A DNA stretch of 39,400 bases from UMGS1649 sp045637095 (GCA_045637095.1 JAZTYX010000026.1:1-39400), one strand, 5' to 3'; shown: positions 31,696 through 39,400, counted from the first letter of the stretch. Numbers and translations are program-made. The notes: generated by a model not told the origin, from the letters alone.

Positions 31696-33822
31696 CTATA
31701 AATGTAGTACTCTTGCTTTTATCTCCTTTGTTTTTCCTTCATTCCAGAAGTTTTCTCCTAGATATCCACAAGTACGTCTTGTAACGTTCATTTTTCTCTT
31801 ATCTTTGTTTCCACAACTTGGGCATTCCCATTCGTTGTTATCGTTTATTATAATTTCACCATCAAACCCACAGCAATGGCAGTAGTCTGATTTAGTATTA
31901 AATTCTGCATATTGAATATTATCATAAATAAATCTTACGATATCTTCTAATGCATCTAAGTTATGAGTGATATTTGGTATTTCTACATAAGATATTGCTC
32001 CACCTGAAGATATTGGTTGGAATTCACTTTCAAATGTAAGTTTTTCAAAGGCATCAATTTTTTCTCTAACATCTACGTGATAAGAGTTTGTATAGTAACC
32101 TTTATCTGTTACATCTTTGATATCTCCAAATTTTTCTTTATCTATTCTAGCAAATCTATAACATAAGCTTTCTGCTGGTGTTCCATATAGACCAAAACCT
32201 AAACCTGTTTCTTTCTTCCAAGTTTCACAAGCAGCTCTTAATCTCTTTATAACTCTTATAGCGAAGTCTTTACCTTCTGGAGTTGTATGAGATACACCTT
32301 TCATAAGTTTTGTTACTTCGTATATTCCTATATATCCTAAAGATATTGTAGCATATCCATCTTTTAAGAACTTATCTATTTTCTCACCTGGTTGTAATCT
32401 TGCTATTGCACCATATTGCCAGTGTACTGGAGATATGTCTGATGTAGTTCCAAGTAATGCATGGTGTCTACACATTAATGCTTCATAGCAAAGATCTAAC
32501 CTTTCATCTAATAGATTCCAGAATTTTTCTTCATCGCCACCAGCAATGATACCGATTTGAGGTAAGTTAAGTGATACAACACCTTGGTTAAATCTTCCTT
32601 CAAATTTGTAATTTCCTTTTTCATCTTTCCAAGGAGATAAGAAGCTTCTGCATCCCATTGGGCTGAACACATTACCTTCGTAGTTTTCTTTCATCTTCTT
32701 AGCTGAGATGTAGTCTGGGTAAAGTCTCTTTGAAGAACATCTAACCGCAAGTTTTGTTAAGTAATCAAATTCCCCACCCGTTAGGTTGTTGTGCTCATGT
32801 AATACATATATTAGTTTAGGGAATGCTGGTGTTACATATACACCTTTTTCATTCTTTATACCTAAATATCTTTGTCTTAATATTTCTTCAATGATCATAG
32901 CTGTTTCTTTCTTGTACGGATCATTTTCATCAAGATTTAAGAATATTGTTACGAATGGAGATTGTCCATTTGTAGTCATAAGTGTATTTATTTGATATTG
33001 TATTGTTTGAACACCTGCTGCAAGTTCATCTTTAAGTCTATCTTGAACTATATTTTCTATAGTCTCTTCAGATAATGTTCCTTTATATTTTTCTTCTAAT
33101 TTAGTTTTGAATTTTTCATAGCTCTTTCTTAAGTATTTACCAAGATGTCTAATTTCTACAGATTGACCACCATATTGGCTACTTGCAACTGCAGCTATTA
33201 TTTGAGTCATAATAGTACAAGCAACTTGGAAGCTCTTTGGACTTTCGATTAATTTTCCGTTCATTACTGTTCCATTTTCAAACATATCGCTTATGTTTAT
33301 TAAGCAACAGTTAAATATTGGTTGTAAGAAGTAGTCTGCATCATGGAAGTGTAGAACACCATCTTCATGAGCTTTAGATATTTTTTCTGGAAGTAACATT
33401 CTCTTTGTTAGGTCCTTAGATACTTCTCCTGCTATTAAGTCTCTTTGTGTTGATGCAATATGTGCATTTTTGTTAGAGTTTTCTTCCATAACATCTTTAT
33501 TGCTATTTCTAATTAAAGATAATATAGATTCATCTGTTGTGTTAGATTTTCTAACTAAAGCTCTTGTATATCTATATACTATATATGCTTTTGCTAGTTC
33601 GAATTTTCCAAGTTCCATTAATTTTTCTTCAATAATGTCTTGAACATCTTCAACTAACATTCTTTTTTTCTTTAAGCCTTCAATATGTTTAATTATACCC
33701 TCTATTTCCTCGCATGAAGCCGTTTCACAATCTGGCACTTCAGCGTTAGCTTTTCCAATTGCTATGCGTATTTTCTCCGCATCATATTCAACGATTTTGC
33801 CGTCTCTTTTTACTATTTTCAT
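31696..33822 (-). CDS. nrdD: NrdD, anaerobic ribonucleoside-triphosphate reductase
   Basis: The 708-aa class III enzyme reduces ribonucleoside triphosphates to deoxy forms without oxygen. An N-terminal ATP-cone (about 1-90, KIVKRDGKIVEYDAEKIRIA) senses ATP and dATP. The barrel domain has the conserved RFNQGVVSLNLPQIGI block. The C-terminal zinc site is CHCCGFDG with CPSCGNK, and the glycyl radical is Gly686 in RRTCGYLGENFW. Full length. It is the first gene of an operon with nrdG and an FTR-like gene, and diverges from a Crp/Fnr regulator with a shared palindrome in the promoter gap, which suggests oxygen- or redox-linked control. Confidence 0.95.
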   Translation of the reverse strand: MKIVKRDGKIVEYDAEKIRIAIGKANAEVPDCETASCEEIEGIIKHIEGLKKKRMLVEDVQDIIEEKLMELGKFELAKAYIVYRYTRALVRKSNTTDESILSLIRNSNKDVMEENSNKNAHIASTQRDLIAGEVSKDLTKRMLLPEKISKAHEDGVLHFHDADYFLQPIFNCCLINISDMFENGTVMNGKLIESPKSFQVACTIMTQIIAAVASSQYGGQSVEIRHLGKYLRKSYEKFKTKLEEKYKGTLSEETIENIVQDRLKDELAAGVQTIQYQINTLMTTNGQSPFVTIFLNLDENDPYKKETAMIIEEILRQRYLGIKNEKGVYVTPAFPKLIYVLHEHNNLTGGEFDYLTKLAVRCSSKRLYPDYISAKKMKENYEGNVFSPMGCRSFLSPWKDEKGNYKFEGRFNQGVVSLNLPQIGIIAGGDEEKFWNLLDERLDLCYEALMCRHHALLGTTSDISPVHWQYGAIARLQPGEKIDKFLKDGYATISLGYIGIYEVTKLMKGVSHTTPEGKDFAIRVIKRLRAACETWKKETGLGFGLYGTPAESLCYRFARIDKEKFGDIKDVTDKGYYTNSYHVDVREKIDAFEKLTFESEFQPISSGGAISYVEIPNITHNLDALEDIVRFIYDNIQYAEFNTKSDYCHCCGFDGEIIINDNNEWECPSCGNKDKRKMNVTRRTCGYLGENFWNEGKTKEIKARVLHL

Positions 33823-33851
33823 ATTAACCTCCCCCGATTTCCTATACCGCT

Positions 33852-33909
33852 ATTGTACCCCTTAAAAAATATTTAATCTGTTGCAAATGCAACTTTTTTG
33901 TGATATTAT
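33852..33909. promoter_or_regulatory. Divergent promoters and palindromic operator between nrdD and the Crp/Fnr gene
   Basis: GTTGCAAATGCAAC (33880-33893) is a near-perfect palindrome with the 5-4-5 geometry of Crp/Fnr sites. For the regulator gene, TTGCAA (33881-33886), 17 bases and TGATATTAT (-10 at 33904-33909) form a promoter inside which the site covers the -35. For nrdD the -10 is TACAAT (33852-33857, minus strand) with no good -35; the site centre is about 41 bases from the predicted start, the class II activator position. Confidence 0.6.
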
Positions 33910-33936
33910 TAAAATAATTTTAGAGGTGATTTTTTT

Positions 33937-34575
33937 ATGGTAAACTGTGACCTATTCAAACAATTGACAGAGCAAGAGTTTCAAAAAATTTACAAATGTT
34001 TTGAAATTAGAAATATTTTTTTCAAGAAAGATCAGACAATATTATCTAACACCAAAAACGCCGGAACCGTTGGCGTTGTAATATCCGGCGACGCTCAACT
34101 TGTGCGCGTGGATTACAAAGGAACTCGTACACTATTAGCAGAATACGGCCCAGAAGATACGTTTGGAGCAATTTTCTCAAATATTTCTAACGGCGAAATT
34201 TCTGTTCAAGCAAAAACAGATTGTGAGATTATGTTTGTAGATTATGAACATATAATTAATAGATGTAAAAAGAATTGTCCTTATCATAATACCGTTATCC
34301 AAAACATGATAGACATTCTTGCAAAAAGAATTTATGTGCAAAATGAAAGAATCGAAATATTAACCAAAAGGAGCACCCGCGAAAAGTTACTTGAGTACTT
34401 TCATGCCCTAGCCAAGAAAAGCTCCTCAAAAACCGTTTACGTGCCTTTTACGTACACAGATTTAGCAGACTACCTTAGCATAGATAGAGCTGCTATGATG
34501 AGGGAACTAAAATATCTAAAAGATGATGGTATAATACGCACTAAAGGAAGAATGGTTAAATTAATAACCATGTAA
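33937..34575 (+). CDS. Crp/Fnr-family transcription regulator
   Basis: The 212-aa protein has an N-terminal cyclic-nucleotide-type sensor domain (about 10-125), a dimer helix (about 126-155) and a winged helix-turn-helix (about 160-210) with YTDLADYLSIDRAAMMREL as recognition region. Five cysteines (4, 21, 96, 110, 114; RCKKNCPYH at 109-117) could hold a redox cofactor, but the spacing is not that of classical Fnr. The effector is unknown. It faces the nrdD operon across a palindromic site that overlaps its own -35. It therefore probably represses itself and activates nrdD under anaerobic or stress conditions. GAGGTG precedes the ATG. Confidence 0.88.
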   Translation: MVNCDLFKQLTEQEFQKIYKCFEIRNIFFKKDQTILSNTKNAGTVGVVISGDAQLVRVDYKGTRTLLAEYGPEDTFGAIFSNISNGEISVQAKTDCEIMFVDYEHIINRCKKNCPYHNTVIQNMIDILAKRIYVQNERIEILTKRSTREKLLEYFHALAKKSSSKTVYVPFTYTDLADYLSIDRAAMMRELKYLKDDGIIRTKGRMVKLITM

Positions 34576-34581
34576 AAAAGA

Positions 34582-34620
34582 AGCACAGGAATATATATAA
34601 TATATTCCTGTGCTATTATT
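34582..34620. terminator. Bidirectional terminator between the Crp/Fnr gene and the RCC1-like gene
   Basis: AGCACAGGAATATA pairs with its complement around an A+T loop (34582-34614), with U-rich tails on both strands. Confidence 0.85.
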
Positions 34621-34621
34621 T

Positions 34622-36160
34622 TTAATATTCATAAATATTTCCGTTGTATGTTAGAAGTTCACCTGCATCTGTTAAGAATACCATCATTTTATATTCAGCT
34701 CCCATACATGCCATATCTATTATCTTGTACTCAGATAATGCCGTAAGCTCTGTCGTAACCCCGTTATCCATATTCACTTCATACGCTTTACCTTCATGTG
34801 TTACTACATACGCTTCCGTTACCTCCACATCTATTAACGCATTAATTGTTCTATATACATGTGTTTTTTTGCCTTGGCCTGATATAAGCGATAAATTTTT
34901 AACCGTCCTTGGCGATTTGCCTATTACAATAAAAACTCCTTCTTCTCCTTCACAGTATATTTCTCTATAATTCTCTCCTTCACCTATTTCTTCATGAGAA
35001 TCTGCCCACACTATATTTTTATATTTAGCATATGGATCTAAAACTTTTACTTCGTCTAGACCAATTGCTGTTCCACTTACTACATCGTATGCAGAAACTA
35101 CATCATATTTAACCGTCTTCGGGCCGTTTTTAGGCGTTATTACCATGTTTATAGAATATGTATCTTTAAATTCATAAAAGTCTATCGATTTAACATCTGA
35201 CATCACTTGAGTTGCTATGCTTGAAGTACCATCATATTTGAATAAGTAACCTTTTGAAGTAAGTATTAAAATACCTTCCTCGTTGGCCATCTCTATTATT
35301 TTTGTTGCTGCTACCTTTTGCTTAGCTTTATTTACTATTTGCTCGTATTCATTTTTCTTTGCATTCCAGTGATACAAATAATTGTTAGAATCGTATGGTA
35401 TTTTTGATGTACTACTATTTGATATTATTCCTACAAAATCATATTTGTCATGTGGGATTTTATTTATATCTATAAGTTCTCCGTTTTCTGTTAAAAAATA
35501 TATACACTCTATTGAATTTGTGTCTCTATATATCATTTCTAGAGCTTTCATATCTTCTAGGTGTCTTGTTACATTATCTACTTCTCCACCTGGTGTCATA
35601 AAATACACATTAAACGACCAGACTTCACCTTCTTCTGTTAATAAGTATACTTTAGAAGTAGAAATAGATTTAACCACTTCTATAGCCTTGTATGTTCCTT
35701 CTATATTTAGCTCTAATTCAATTTCTCCATAATACACTTTATTATCTTTAATCTTTGCTTCTCCAGATTTAGTTGATGACCATGTTAAATTCTTGAAGTT
35801 TTCATATGGATCTGTAACTGGTTCTTTATTTCCTTCCTCATTATTATTACCCGCTTGTTCGTTTGTTTCTCCCTTGAACTCTTCCGGTGTTTTTATTTCT
35901 CCTTCAGTCCAAGATTTTACAAACATTCCCACTACTGCTCCACAAATAACAAGTATTGCTAAAACTAAAGCTATTATTAGCGGTATATTATTTTTCTTTT
36001 GCAGCGGTTCTTCTATAGGTCCTAAATTGTATTTACTATGTTCATTATTCTCCGGATTCTCTACTAAATTCATATTTGGTGTATCCAATGTGTTTTGTAT
36101 ATTTTCTTGTATAGGTTCTTGGTTTAATATATTATTATCTTGCTCGTTCATATTATTCAC
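34622..36160 (-). CDS. Membrane-anchored repeat protein with RCC1-like strands
   Basis: The 512-aa protein has a polar, Asn/Glu-rich cytoplasmic N terminus (1-56), one membrane helix (about 59-83), an acidic linker and a large extracytoplasmic part. The latter holds recurring beta units such as VYLLTEEGEVWSF, IYFLTENGELIDI, LILTSKGYLFKY and MVFLTDAGELLTY, each about 45-60 residues apart. This is the spacing and sequence type of RCC1 or similar beta-propeller blades. No catalytic motif is seen; a binding or surface role is likely. It is a single gene with a terminator after it and the N-terminal helix as its only anchor. I do not recognise a named family. Confidence 0.65.
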   Translation of the reverse strand: MNNMNEQDNNILNQEPIQENIQNTLDTPNMNLVENPENNEHSKYNLGPIEEPLQKKNNIPLIIALVLAILVICGAVVGMFVKSWTEGEIKTPEEFKGETNEQAGNNNEEGNKEPVTDPYENFKNLTWSSTKSGEAKIKDNKVYYGEIELELNIEGTYKAIEVVKSISTSKVYLLTEEGEVWSFNVYFMTPGGEVDNVTRHLEDMKALEMIYRDTNSIECIYFLTENGELIDINKIPHDKYDFVGIISNSSTSKIPYDSNNYLYHWNAKKNEYEQIVNKAKQKVAATKIIEMANEEGILILTSKGYLFKYDGTSSIATQVMSDVKSIDFYEFKDTYSINMVITPKNGPKTVKYDVVSAYDVVSGTAIGLDEVKVLDPYAKYKNIVWADSHEEIGEGENYREIYCEGEEGVFIVIGKSPRTVKNLSLISGQGKKTHVYRTINALIDVEVTEAYVVTHEGKAYEVNMDNGVTTELTALSEYKIIDMACMGAEYKMMVFLTDAGELLTYNGNIYEY

Positions 36161-36229
36161 CCCTGTTTTCTTTATTCTACTACAACTCTATTCTAACTGC
36201 AAGAAAAAAATCATGTGTTAATATGTATA

Positions 36230-36261
36230 AAAAAGAAATACCTTGAGGTATTTCTTTTTTA
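36230..36261 (-). terminator. Intrinsic terminator after the DedA gene
   Basis: AAAAAGAAATACC pairs with GGTATTTCTTTTT around TTGA; it overlaps the DedA stop codon and has U-runs on both strands. Confidence 0.85.
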
Positions 36262-36951
36262 TTTTTTAATTTTACCTTTTATTTTCAAGTTTAAATTTAC
36301 TTTTAGTTCTGCTTTATCCACTAGTTCTTTTTGTTTCTTTTTATTCTTAAACATTTTATAAAAGTGCCAAGATAAAAAGGCAACTACAGCTATTACTAAT
36401 ATAACTAGAACTACATTACCAAACACATCTACCACATCTGCAACTTTATGCCATGCTTCTCCTAGAAAATGTCCAGCAGTAACTAAAATTGTATTCCATA
36501 CGGTTGTACCAATTACTGTGTATGCTACAAACGGGAATATTTTCATCTTTGTCATACCCGCTGGTATTGAAATTAAACTTCTAACTATTGGTATGCATCT
36601 GCAGAAAAGAACTGTTATATTACCTCTCTTTTCAAACCAAGCATTTGCTTTTTCTACATCTTGAGGTTTAAAACCAAGCATCTTTCCTACTTTTCCATCT
36701 AACCATCCTGCTATTACATCTTTGTTTACTAGTCTGCCAATTGCATACAACGCAAAAGCCCCCACTACCGCACCTATTGTTGCAAATAATATTACAAGTG
36801 GTACTGTCATAGTTGATTGTGTAGTCATAAACCCACCTAGAGATAATATTATCTCAGATGGTATTGGCGGAAACAGGTTTTCTATTAATATTAACAATCC
36901 TATACCTAAATATCCCCAATCATTCATTATTTCTATTATAAATTCTTGCAT
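36259..36951 (-). CDS. DedA-family membrane protein
   Basis: The 230-aa protein has several membrane helices and the DedA signatures: IENLFPPIPSEIILSLGGF (about 23-41) and VLFCRCIPIVRSLISIPAGM (about 114-133), the re-entrant, arginine-containing motif of lipid scramblases or flippases. A basic C-terminal tail follows the last helix. Recent work links the family to undecaprenyl-phosphate and lipid recycling across the membrane. The neighbour 24 bases upstream is an undecaprenyl-phosphate-type sugar transferase, so co-transcription and a role in envelope polymer supply are plausible. Confidence 0.92.
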   Translation of the reverse strand: MQEFIIEIMNDWGYLGIGLLILIENLFPPIPSEIILSLGGFMTTQSTMTVPLVILFATIGAVVGAFALYAIGRLVNKDVIAGWLDGKVGKMLGFKPQDVEKANAWFEKRGNITVLFCRCIPIVRSLISIPAGMTKMKIFPFVAYTVIGTTVWNTILVTAGHFLGEAWHKVADVVDVFGNVVLVILVIAVVAFLSWHFYKMFKNKKKQKELVDKAELKVNLNLKIKGKIKK

Positions 36952-36975
36952 TTGTTTCTCCTATACATATTAAGT

Positions 36976-37530
36976 CTATTCATCTACATCGTTAGATATT
37001 AATAACCATAGTGTTTTTGCTATAATCTTTAAATCCAACCAAAAACTCATGTTATCATAATACTCTACGTCATATCTTAGTTTTTGTTTATGAGATATTG
37101 TTCTACCGCCATTAACTTGAGCAAGCCCCGTTAAACCCGGTCTCATTTTGTATCTCTTTGGATCTATTTCTCCTTCTGGTAATTCTTCACCCGGTATAAA
37201 CGGTCTAGGACCAACTAACGACATATCTCCCTTTAATACATTTATTAATTGTGGTAATTCATTTAATCTTAATCTATCTATTAACTTACTTACTTTTGTA
37301 TAACTTTCTTTATATCCATTAGCTTCACAAGGATATACTTTTGTTCTAATCTTATACATAGTAAACGTCTTCTTATTCTTACCTTCACGTTTTCTTAGTC
37401 TGTTATATATAGGCAAACCCGTATCAAAGTATGTAATAATTATTGTTAAAATAATTAATGGCCATACTAGTAATAGTAATCCTAATGCTATAACAAAATC
37501 TAAAAAAGGTTTAATGAAGTTTCTATACAT
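36976..37530 (-). CDS. Bacterial sugar transferase (initiating phosphoglycosyltransferase)
   Basis: The 184-aa enzyme has one N-terminal membrane segment (about 8-34) and the conserved monotopic PGT core: FTMYKIRTK, then RLNELPQLINVLKGDMSLVG and PRPFIPG, and YKMRPGLTGLAQVNGGRT. It should move a sugar phosphate from a nucleotide sugar onto undecaprenyl phosphate, starting a glycan for capsule, exopolysaccharide or glycoprotein. The sugar is not predictable. No glycosyltransferases adjoin it; only DedA follows, probably in the same operon. Length is that of the short, single-domain class. Confidence 0.9.
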   Translation of the reverse strand: MYRNFIKPFLDFVIALGLLLLVWPLIILTIIITYFDTGLPIYNRLRKREGKNKKTFTMYKIRTKVYPCEANGYKESYTKVSKLIDRLRLNELPQLINVLKGDMSLVGPRPFIPGEELPEGEIDPKRYKMRPGLTGLAQVNGGRTISHKQKLRYDVEYYDNMSFWLDLKIIAKTLWLLISNDVDE

Positions 37531-37598
37531 TTCTTCACCTCTATCGTGCTACATATTTTATCACAGTAACACTTGCTTTTCAATAATTTAACGTGGTT

Positions 37599-38264
37599 TT
37601 ACTCGGCTAACCATAAGCAATACAATGTTTCGTCTACCACTACATCTTCTGGTGTAAACACTGCATTTATTGTAGCTGCTGGGCTTGCACTTCCAACGCG
37701 CGCTTTAGACATGCACATTTCCTTATCTGCCATAAATCCTTCAGAAATATATGATGTTGTAAATGGTTTGAAATCTATTTTAGCGCATTTTACTAATTTC
37801 TTTCCTGCAGCTATCGCAATTATATTTGCTTGTTCCTCTGCATCTTTATATGCCATTGTTAAAACATCTTGTCTGCATGCTTTTATATCGCTTACTGTAA
37901 AATCTATATCATAAGATGGTGGATTTTTTAACTCTGAAGTTTCTTCCATAAGTTTTGTTACTTTAGATTTGTCATAATCAAATTCAATAGTTGCTTCTTG
38001 ATTATATGTATAGCCATCAAAATCATAATTTCTGTTTTTTTCATTATATTTTGTTTTTTGACGCACTACAAATCTATTAGTTTTCATGTCCGTATCCGAA
38101 AAACCATTTGGTTTAAGTATCTTTTCTACATATTCAAATACCATATTAGCTCCGCCTTCTAGCGCACTGTTATATGTTCTTTCGTTATAATTAAATCTTA
38201 AGTTAAATATAACTCTATTTGGTGTATATTTACTTTCACCTTTTCCTTGTACAATAATCTCCAT
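37599..38264 (-). CDS. SIMPL-domain protein (DUF541)
   Basis: The 221-aa protein begins MEIIVQGKGESKYTPNRVIF, the typical start of the SIMPL (DUF541) domain, and continues with repeated alpha/beta units to the end. Most family members are exported; here no signal peptide is visible, so it is probably cytoplasmic. The frame is open 15 codons further upstream, but the ATG at 38264 has an exact AGGAGG 6 bases before it. It lies 17 bases after the zinc-ribbon gene and is probably co-transcribed. Function of the domain is unclear (stress and oxidative roles have been suggested for some members). Confidence 0.85.
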   Translation of the reverse strand: MEIIVQGKGESKYTPNRVIFNLRFNYNERTYNSALEGGANMVFEYVEKILKPNGFSDTDMKTNRFVVRQKTKYNEKNRNYDFDGYTYNQEATIEFDYDKSKVTKLMEETSELKNPPSYDIDFTVSDIKACRQDVLTMAYKDAEEQANIIAIAAGKKLVKCAKIDFKPFTTSYISEGFMADKEMCMSKARVGSASPAATINAVFTPEDVVVDETLYCLWLAE

Positions 38265-38281
38265 TTTCTTTCCTCCTGTAA

Positions 38282-38686
38282 TTATTGTGCTTTTCCACAT
38301 TTTTTGCAAAATCTAGAATCGCTGTCTATACTAACACCACAATGCTTGCAATACATAGTTCCGCTTGCTGCAAATCCTTCTTTTACCGTTTGAGCCTTTG
38401 TTCTAATAGCTCCCTTTTCTATTTCAGCTTCCATTTCTGCTACTTCTTTTAATGCATCAGCGTTTTCTTCTAATATACTTTTCTTAACATTTATTGCTGT
38501 CTTGCTTAAATCTTTAAGTCTTTCTCCCATATCTCCTTCAGTCATATCTTTAAGAATTTCCATATTACTCTTCATCATGTTTTTCATAACATTACTTCTA
38601 CCTCTTGATGAAATAGTAAAATACAATATTAATCCTATTCCTATTATCGCTATTACTAATGGTATAAATGCTAAATATTCTCCCAT
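38282..38686 (-). CDS. Membrane-anchored zinc-ribbon protein
   Basis: The 134-aa protein has one N-terminal membrane helix (about 5-25), a charged helical or coiled-coil stretch (about 35-100) and a C-terminal zinc ribbon with two Cys-x2-Cys knuckles (CKHCG and CKKCG, about 113-132). The ribbon probably faces the cytoplasm. No further family is recognised. It heads a two-gene operon with the SIMPL-domain gene. Confidence 0.75.
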   Translation of the reverse strand: MGEYLAFIPLVIAIIGIGLILYFTISSRGRSNVMKNMMKSNMEILKDMTEGDMGERLKDLSKTAINVKKSILEENADALKEVAEMEAEIEKGAIRTKAQTVKEGFAASGTMYCKHCGVSIDSDSRFCKKCGKAQ

Positions 38687-38720
38687 ATCTTTTCCCCCTT
38701 ACATATATATTCCTTCTCCA

Positions 38721-38749
38721 ATTATACTATATCTATTTTCAATTTTAAA
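38721..38749 (-). promoter_or_regulatory. Promoter of the zinc-ribbon and SIMPL genes
   Basis: Minus strand TTTAAA (38744-38749), 17 bases, TATAAT (38721-38726). Confidence 0.55.
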
Positions 38750-38778
38750 GTATGTTTATACTAGTATCTCTATACAAA

Positions 38779-38804
38779 AAAAAGAGAGGTTTCCCTCTCT
38801 TTTT
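38779..38804 (-). terminator. Intrinsic terminator of the receiver gene
   Basis: AAAAAGAGAGG pairs with CCTCTCTTTTT around TTTC, with T-run on the minus strand; it overlaps the stop codon by two bases. Confidence 0.85.
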
Positions 38805-39162
38805 ATTCTTGTGTAAGACTTGCAAAAAAATCCACATCATTCTTTGCAATCAACTCTACCTTTCCACAAACCTTGTTTTCCTTTCTCCTTTTTCTTAAAA
38901 ACTCAACTCCTTTATTATTCATAACAACCATACGAATATTGGGATTAAGTTTAAGAATCTTGTCTGCAAGTTCAAAACCATTCATTTCTGGCATTTGATA
39001 CTCCGCAATTACAATATCTACATTTCTATCATTGGTGATTTGTCTAAGTACCGCATACGGATACGTAAACGACCTGCAGTCTACATTTTCTGAAGCCGCT
39101 AAGAAATCTTTAAGCGTTTCTGCGTAATTCAGGCTGTAGTCTACTACTATAATTTTTTTCAT
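38803..39162 (-). CDS. Stand-alone receiver (CheY-like) protein with glutamate at the phospho-site
   Basis: The 119-aa protein has the receiver fold: IIVVDYS at the start (acidic Asp8), VDIVIAEYQMPEMNGFELAD in the middle and ELIAKND with the conserved lysine (Lys107). The residue that should be the phosphorylated aspartate is Glu54, and the usual Thr/Ser near residue 82 is Asn. It is therefore probably not phosphorylated; glutamate often mimics the active state. No output domain and no kinase gene are nearby. It is a single gene between an extended -10 promoter and a terminator, just before the tRNA-Asn. Confidence 0.85.
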   Translation of the reverse strand: MKKIIVVDYSLNYAETLKDFLAASENVDCRSFTYPYAVLRQITNDRNVDIVIAEYQMPEMNGFELADKILKLNPNIRMVVMNNKGVEFLRKRRKENKVCGKVELIAKNDVDFFASLTQE

Positions 39163-39212
39163 AGCAAGCTCCTTTCAAATTATTGAAAAAACATATTATT
39201 TTAACCATATAA

Positions 39213-39241
39213 ATTATATCACAAGAACTCGCAAAACACAA
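39213..39241 (-). promoter_or_regulatory. Promoter of the receiver gene
   Basis: Minus strand TTGTGT (39236-39241), 17 bases, TATAAT (39213-39218) with extended TGA. It abuts the terminator of the tRNA. Confidence 0.6.
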
Positions 39242-39242
39242 C

Positions 39243-39266
39243 AAAAAGCAGGTATTGCTACCTGCT
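39243..39266 (-). terminator. Terminator of the rRNA-tRNA operon
   Basis: AGCAGGTA pairs with TACCTGCT (39247-39266) and is followed on the minus strand by TTTTTG, 4 bases after the tRNA CCA end. Confidence 0.85.
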
Positions 39267-39270
39267 AATT

Positions 39271-39346
39271 TGGCTCCTCAAGTTGGACTCGAACCAACGA
39301 CCTATCGGTTAACAGCCGAGCGCTCTACCGACTGAGCTATTGAGGA
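39271..39346 (-). tRNA. tRNA-Asn (anticodon GTT)
   Basis: A 76-base gene with 7-bp acceptor stem (TCCTCAA with TTGAGGA), D-arm with AGCTCAGTCGGTAGAGC, anticodon loop CTGTTAACC (GUU), T-arm GGTTCGAGTCC and encoded CCA. All invariant positions are present. It follows the 5S rRNA, as often in Bacillota rRNA operons. Confidence 0.97.
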
Positions 39347-39358
39347 ATATATAAAAAT

Positions 39359-39400
39359 TGGCGACCCCCTATTTTCCCGTTTAAAGTATCTTCGGCATCG
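39359..39400 (-). rRNA. 5S rRNA, 3' end only
   Basis: Minus strand GCCGAAGATACTTTAAACGG, then AAAATAGGGGGTCGCC, fits the last 40 bases of 5S rRNA (loop E region through the closing helix). The gene continues beyond the window edge, so the rRNA operon lies to the right and is transcribed leftward into tRNA-Asn. Confidence 0.8.

Noticed and set aside
1..39400. CRISPR array, insertion sequence or integrase
   Set aside because: No regularly spaced direct repeats, transposase or integrase motifs were seen on either strand. The two G+C-richer cassettes lack visible flanking duplications.

Overview
The window reads as a chromosomal segment of a strictly or facultatively anaerobic, low-G+C Bacillota (Firmicutes, Clostridia-like). 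Evidence: strongly A+T-rich DNA with matching codon use, Gram-positive style AGGAGG ribosome binding sites, sigma-A promoters, a class III anaerobic ribonucleotide reductase, LemA/HtpX, a YabE-like gene next to rsmA, and the end of an rRNA operon (5S 3' end plus tRNA-Asn) at the right edge. I cannot name the species. The standard bacterial code fits all genes.

Layout. 1-11160 (all minus strand) looks like an accessory or defence region: the 5' end of an unknown TTG-start gene behind a Panacea-domain (DUF4065) gene, a membrane rhodanese and a TipAS-acetyltransferase fusion, a superfamily 1 helicase with a C-terminal DUF2726 nuclease-like domain, a MutT-like Nudix hydrolase, an SNF2-type helicase, and a type II restriction-modification operon. 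That operon has an NgoFVII-like PLD nuclease and two C5-cytosine methyltransferases, one of them frameshifted by a single extra base in a T4 run. 11337-11637 holds two very small membrane proteins. 12066-12932 is a self-contained, G+C-richer single-gene cassette of unknown function, with its own promoter and terminator and a hairpin between the Shine-Dalgarno sequence and the start codon. 13023-14179 is a LytTR regulator plus membrane protein pair.

14255-21674 is the most unusual part: a three-gene operon. It encodes a 1322-aa repeat protein, a 432-aa protein with a degenerate aldehyde-dehydrogenase (ProA-like) fold lacking the catalytic cysteine, and a 640-aa protein with an R-S-ExE mono-ADP-ribosyltransferase domain followed by long coiled coils. 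I know of no described system with this composition.

21717-28023 is core biology: a leaderless RluA-type pseudouridine synthase, MltG, RsmA, a YabE-like resuscitation or transglycosylase protein, LemA, HtpX and dUTPase. 28029-29218 is a second G+C-richer one-gene cassette (Gfo/Idh/MocA oxidoreductase). 29221-30734 holds two paralogous small genes flanking a strong candidate small RNA gene on the plus strand, an unknown 123-aa protein, and a long perfect inverted repeat. 30879-34575 is the nrdD-nrdG-FTR-like operon, divergent from a Crp/Fnr regulator; a perfect palindrome lies about 41 bases upstream of the predicted nrdD start and over the -35 box of the regulator. 34582-39266 has envelope genes (RCC1-like repeat protein, DedA, sugar transferase), SIMPL and zinc-ribbon proteins and a pseudo-receiver. 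The tRNA-Asn and 5S rRNA end the window.

Most transcription units are short and bounded by clear intrinsic terminators. Many promoters share an extended -10 element, TGATATAAT. Similarity calls were made by eye from motifs; no database search was run.
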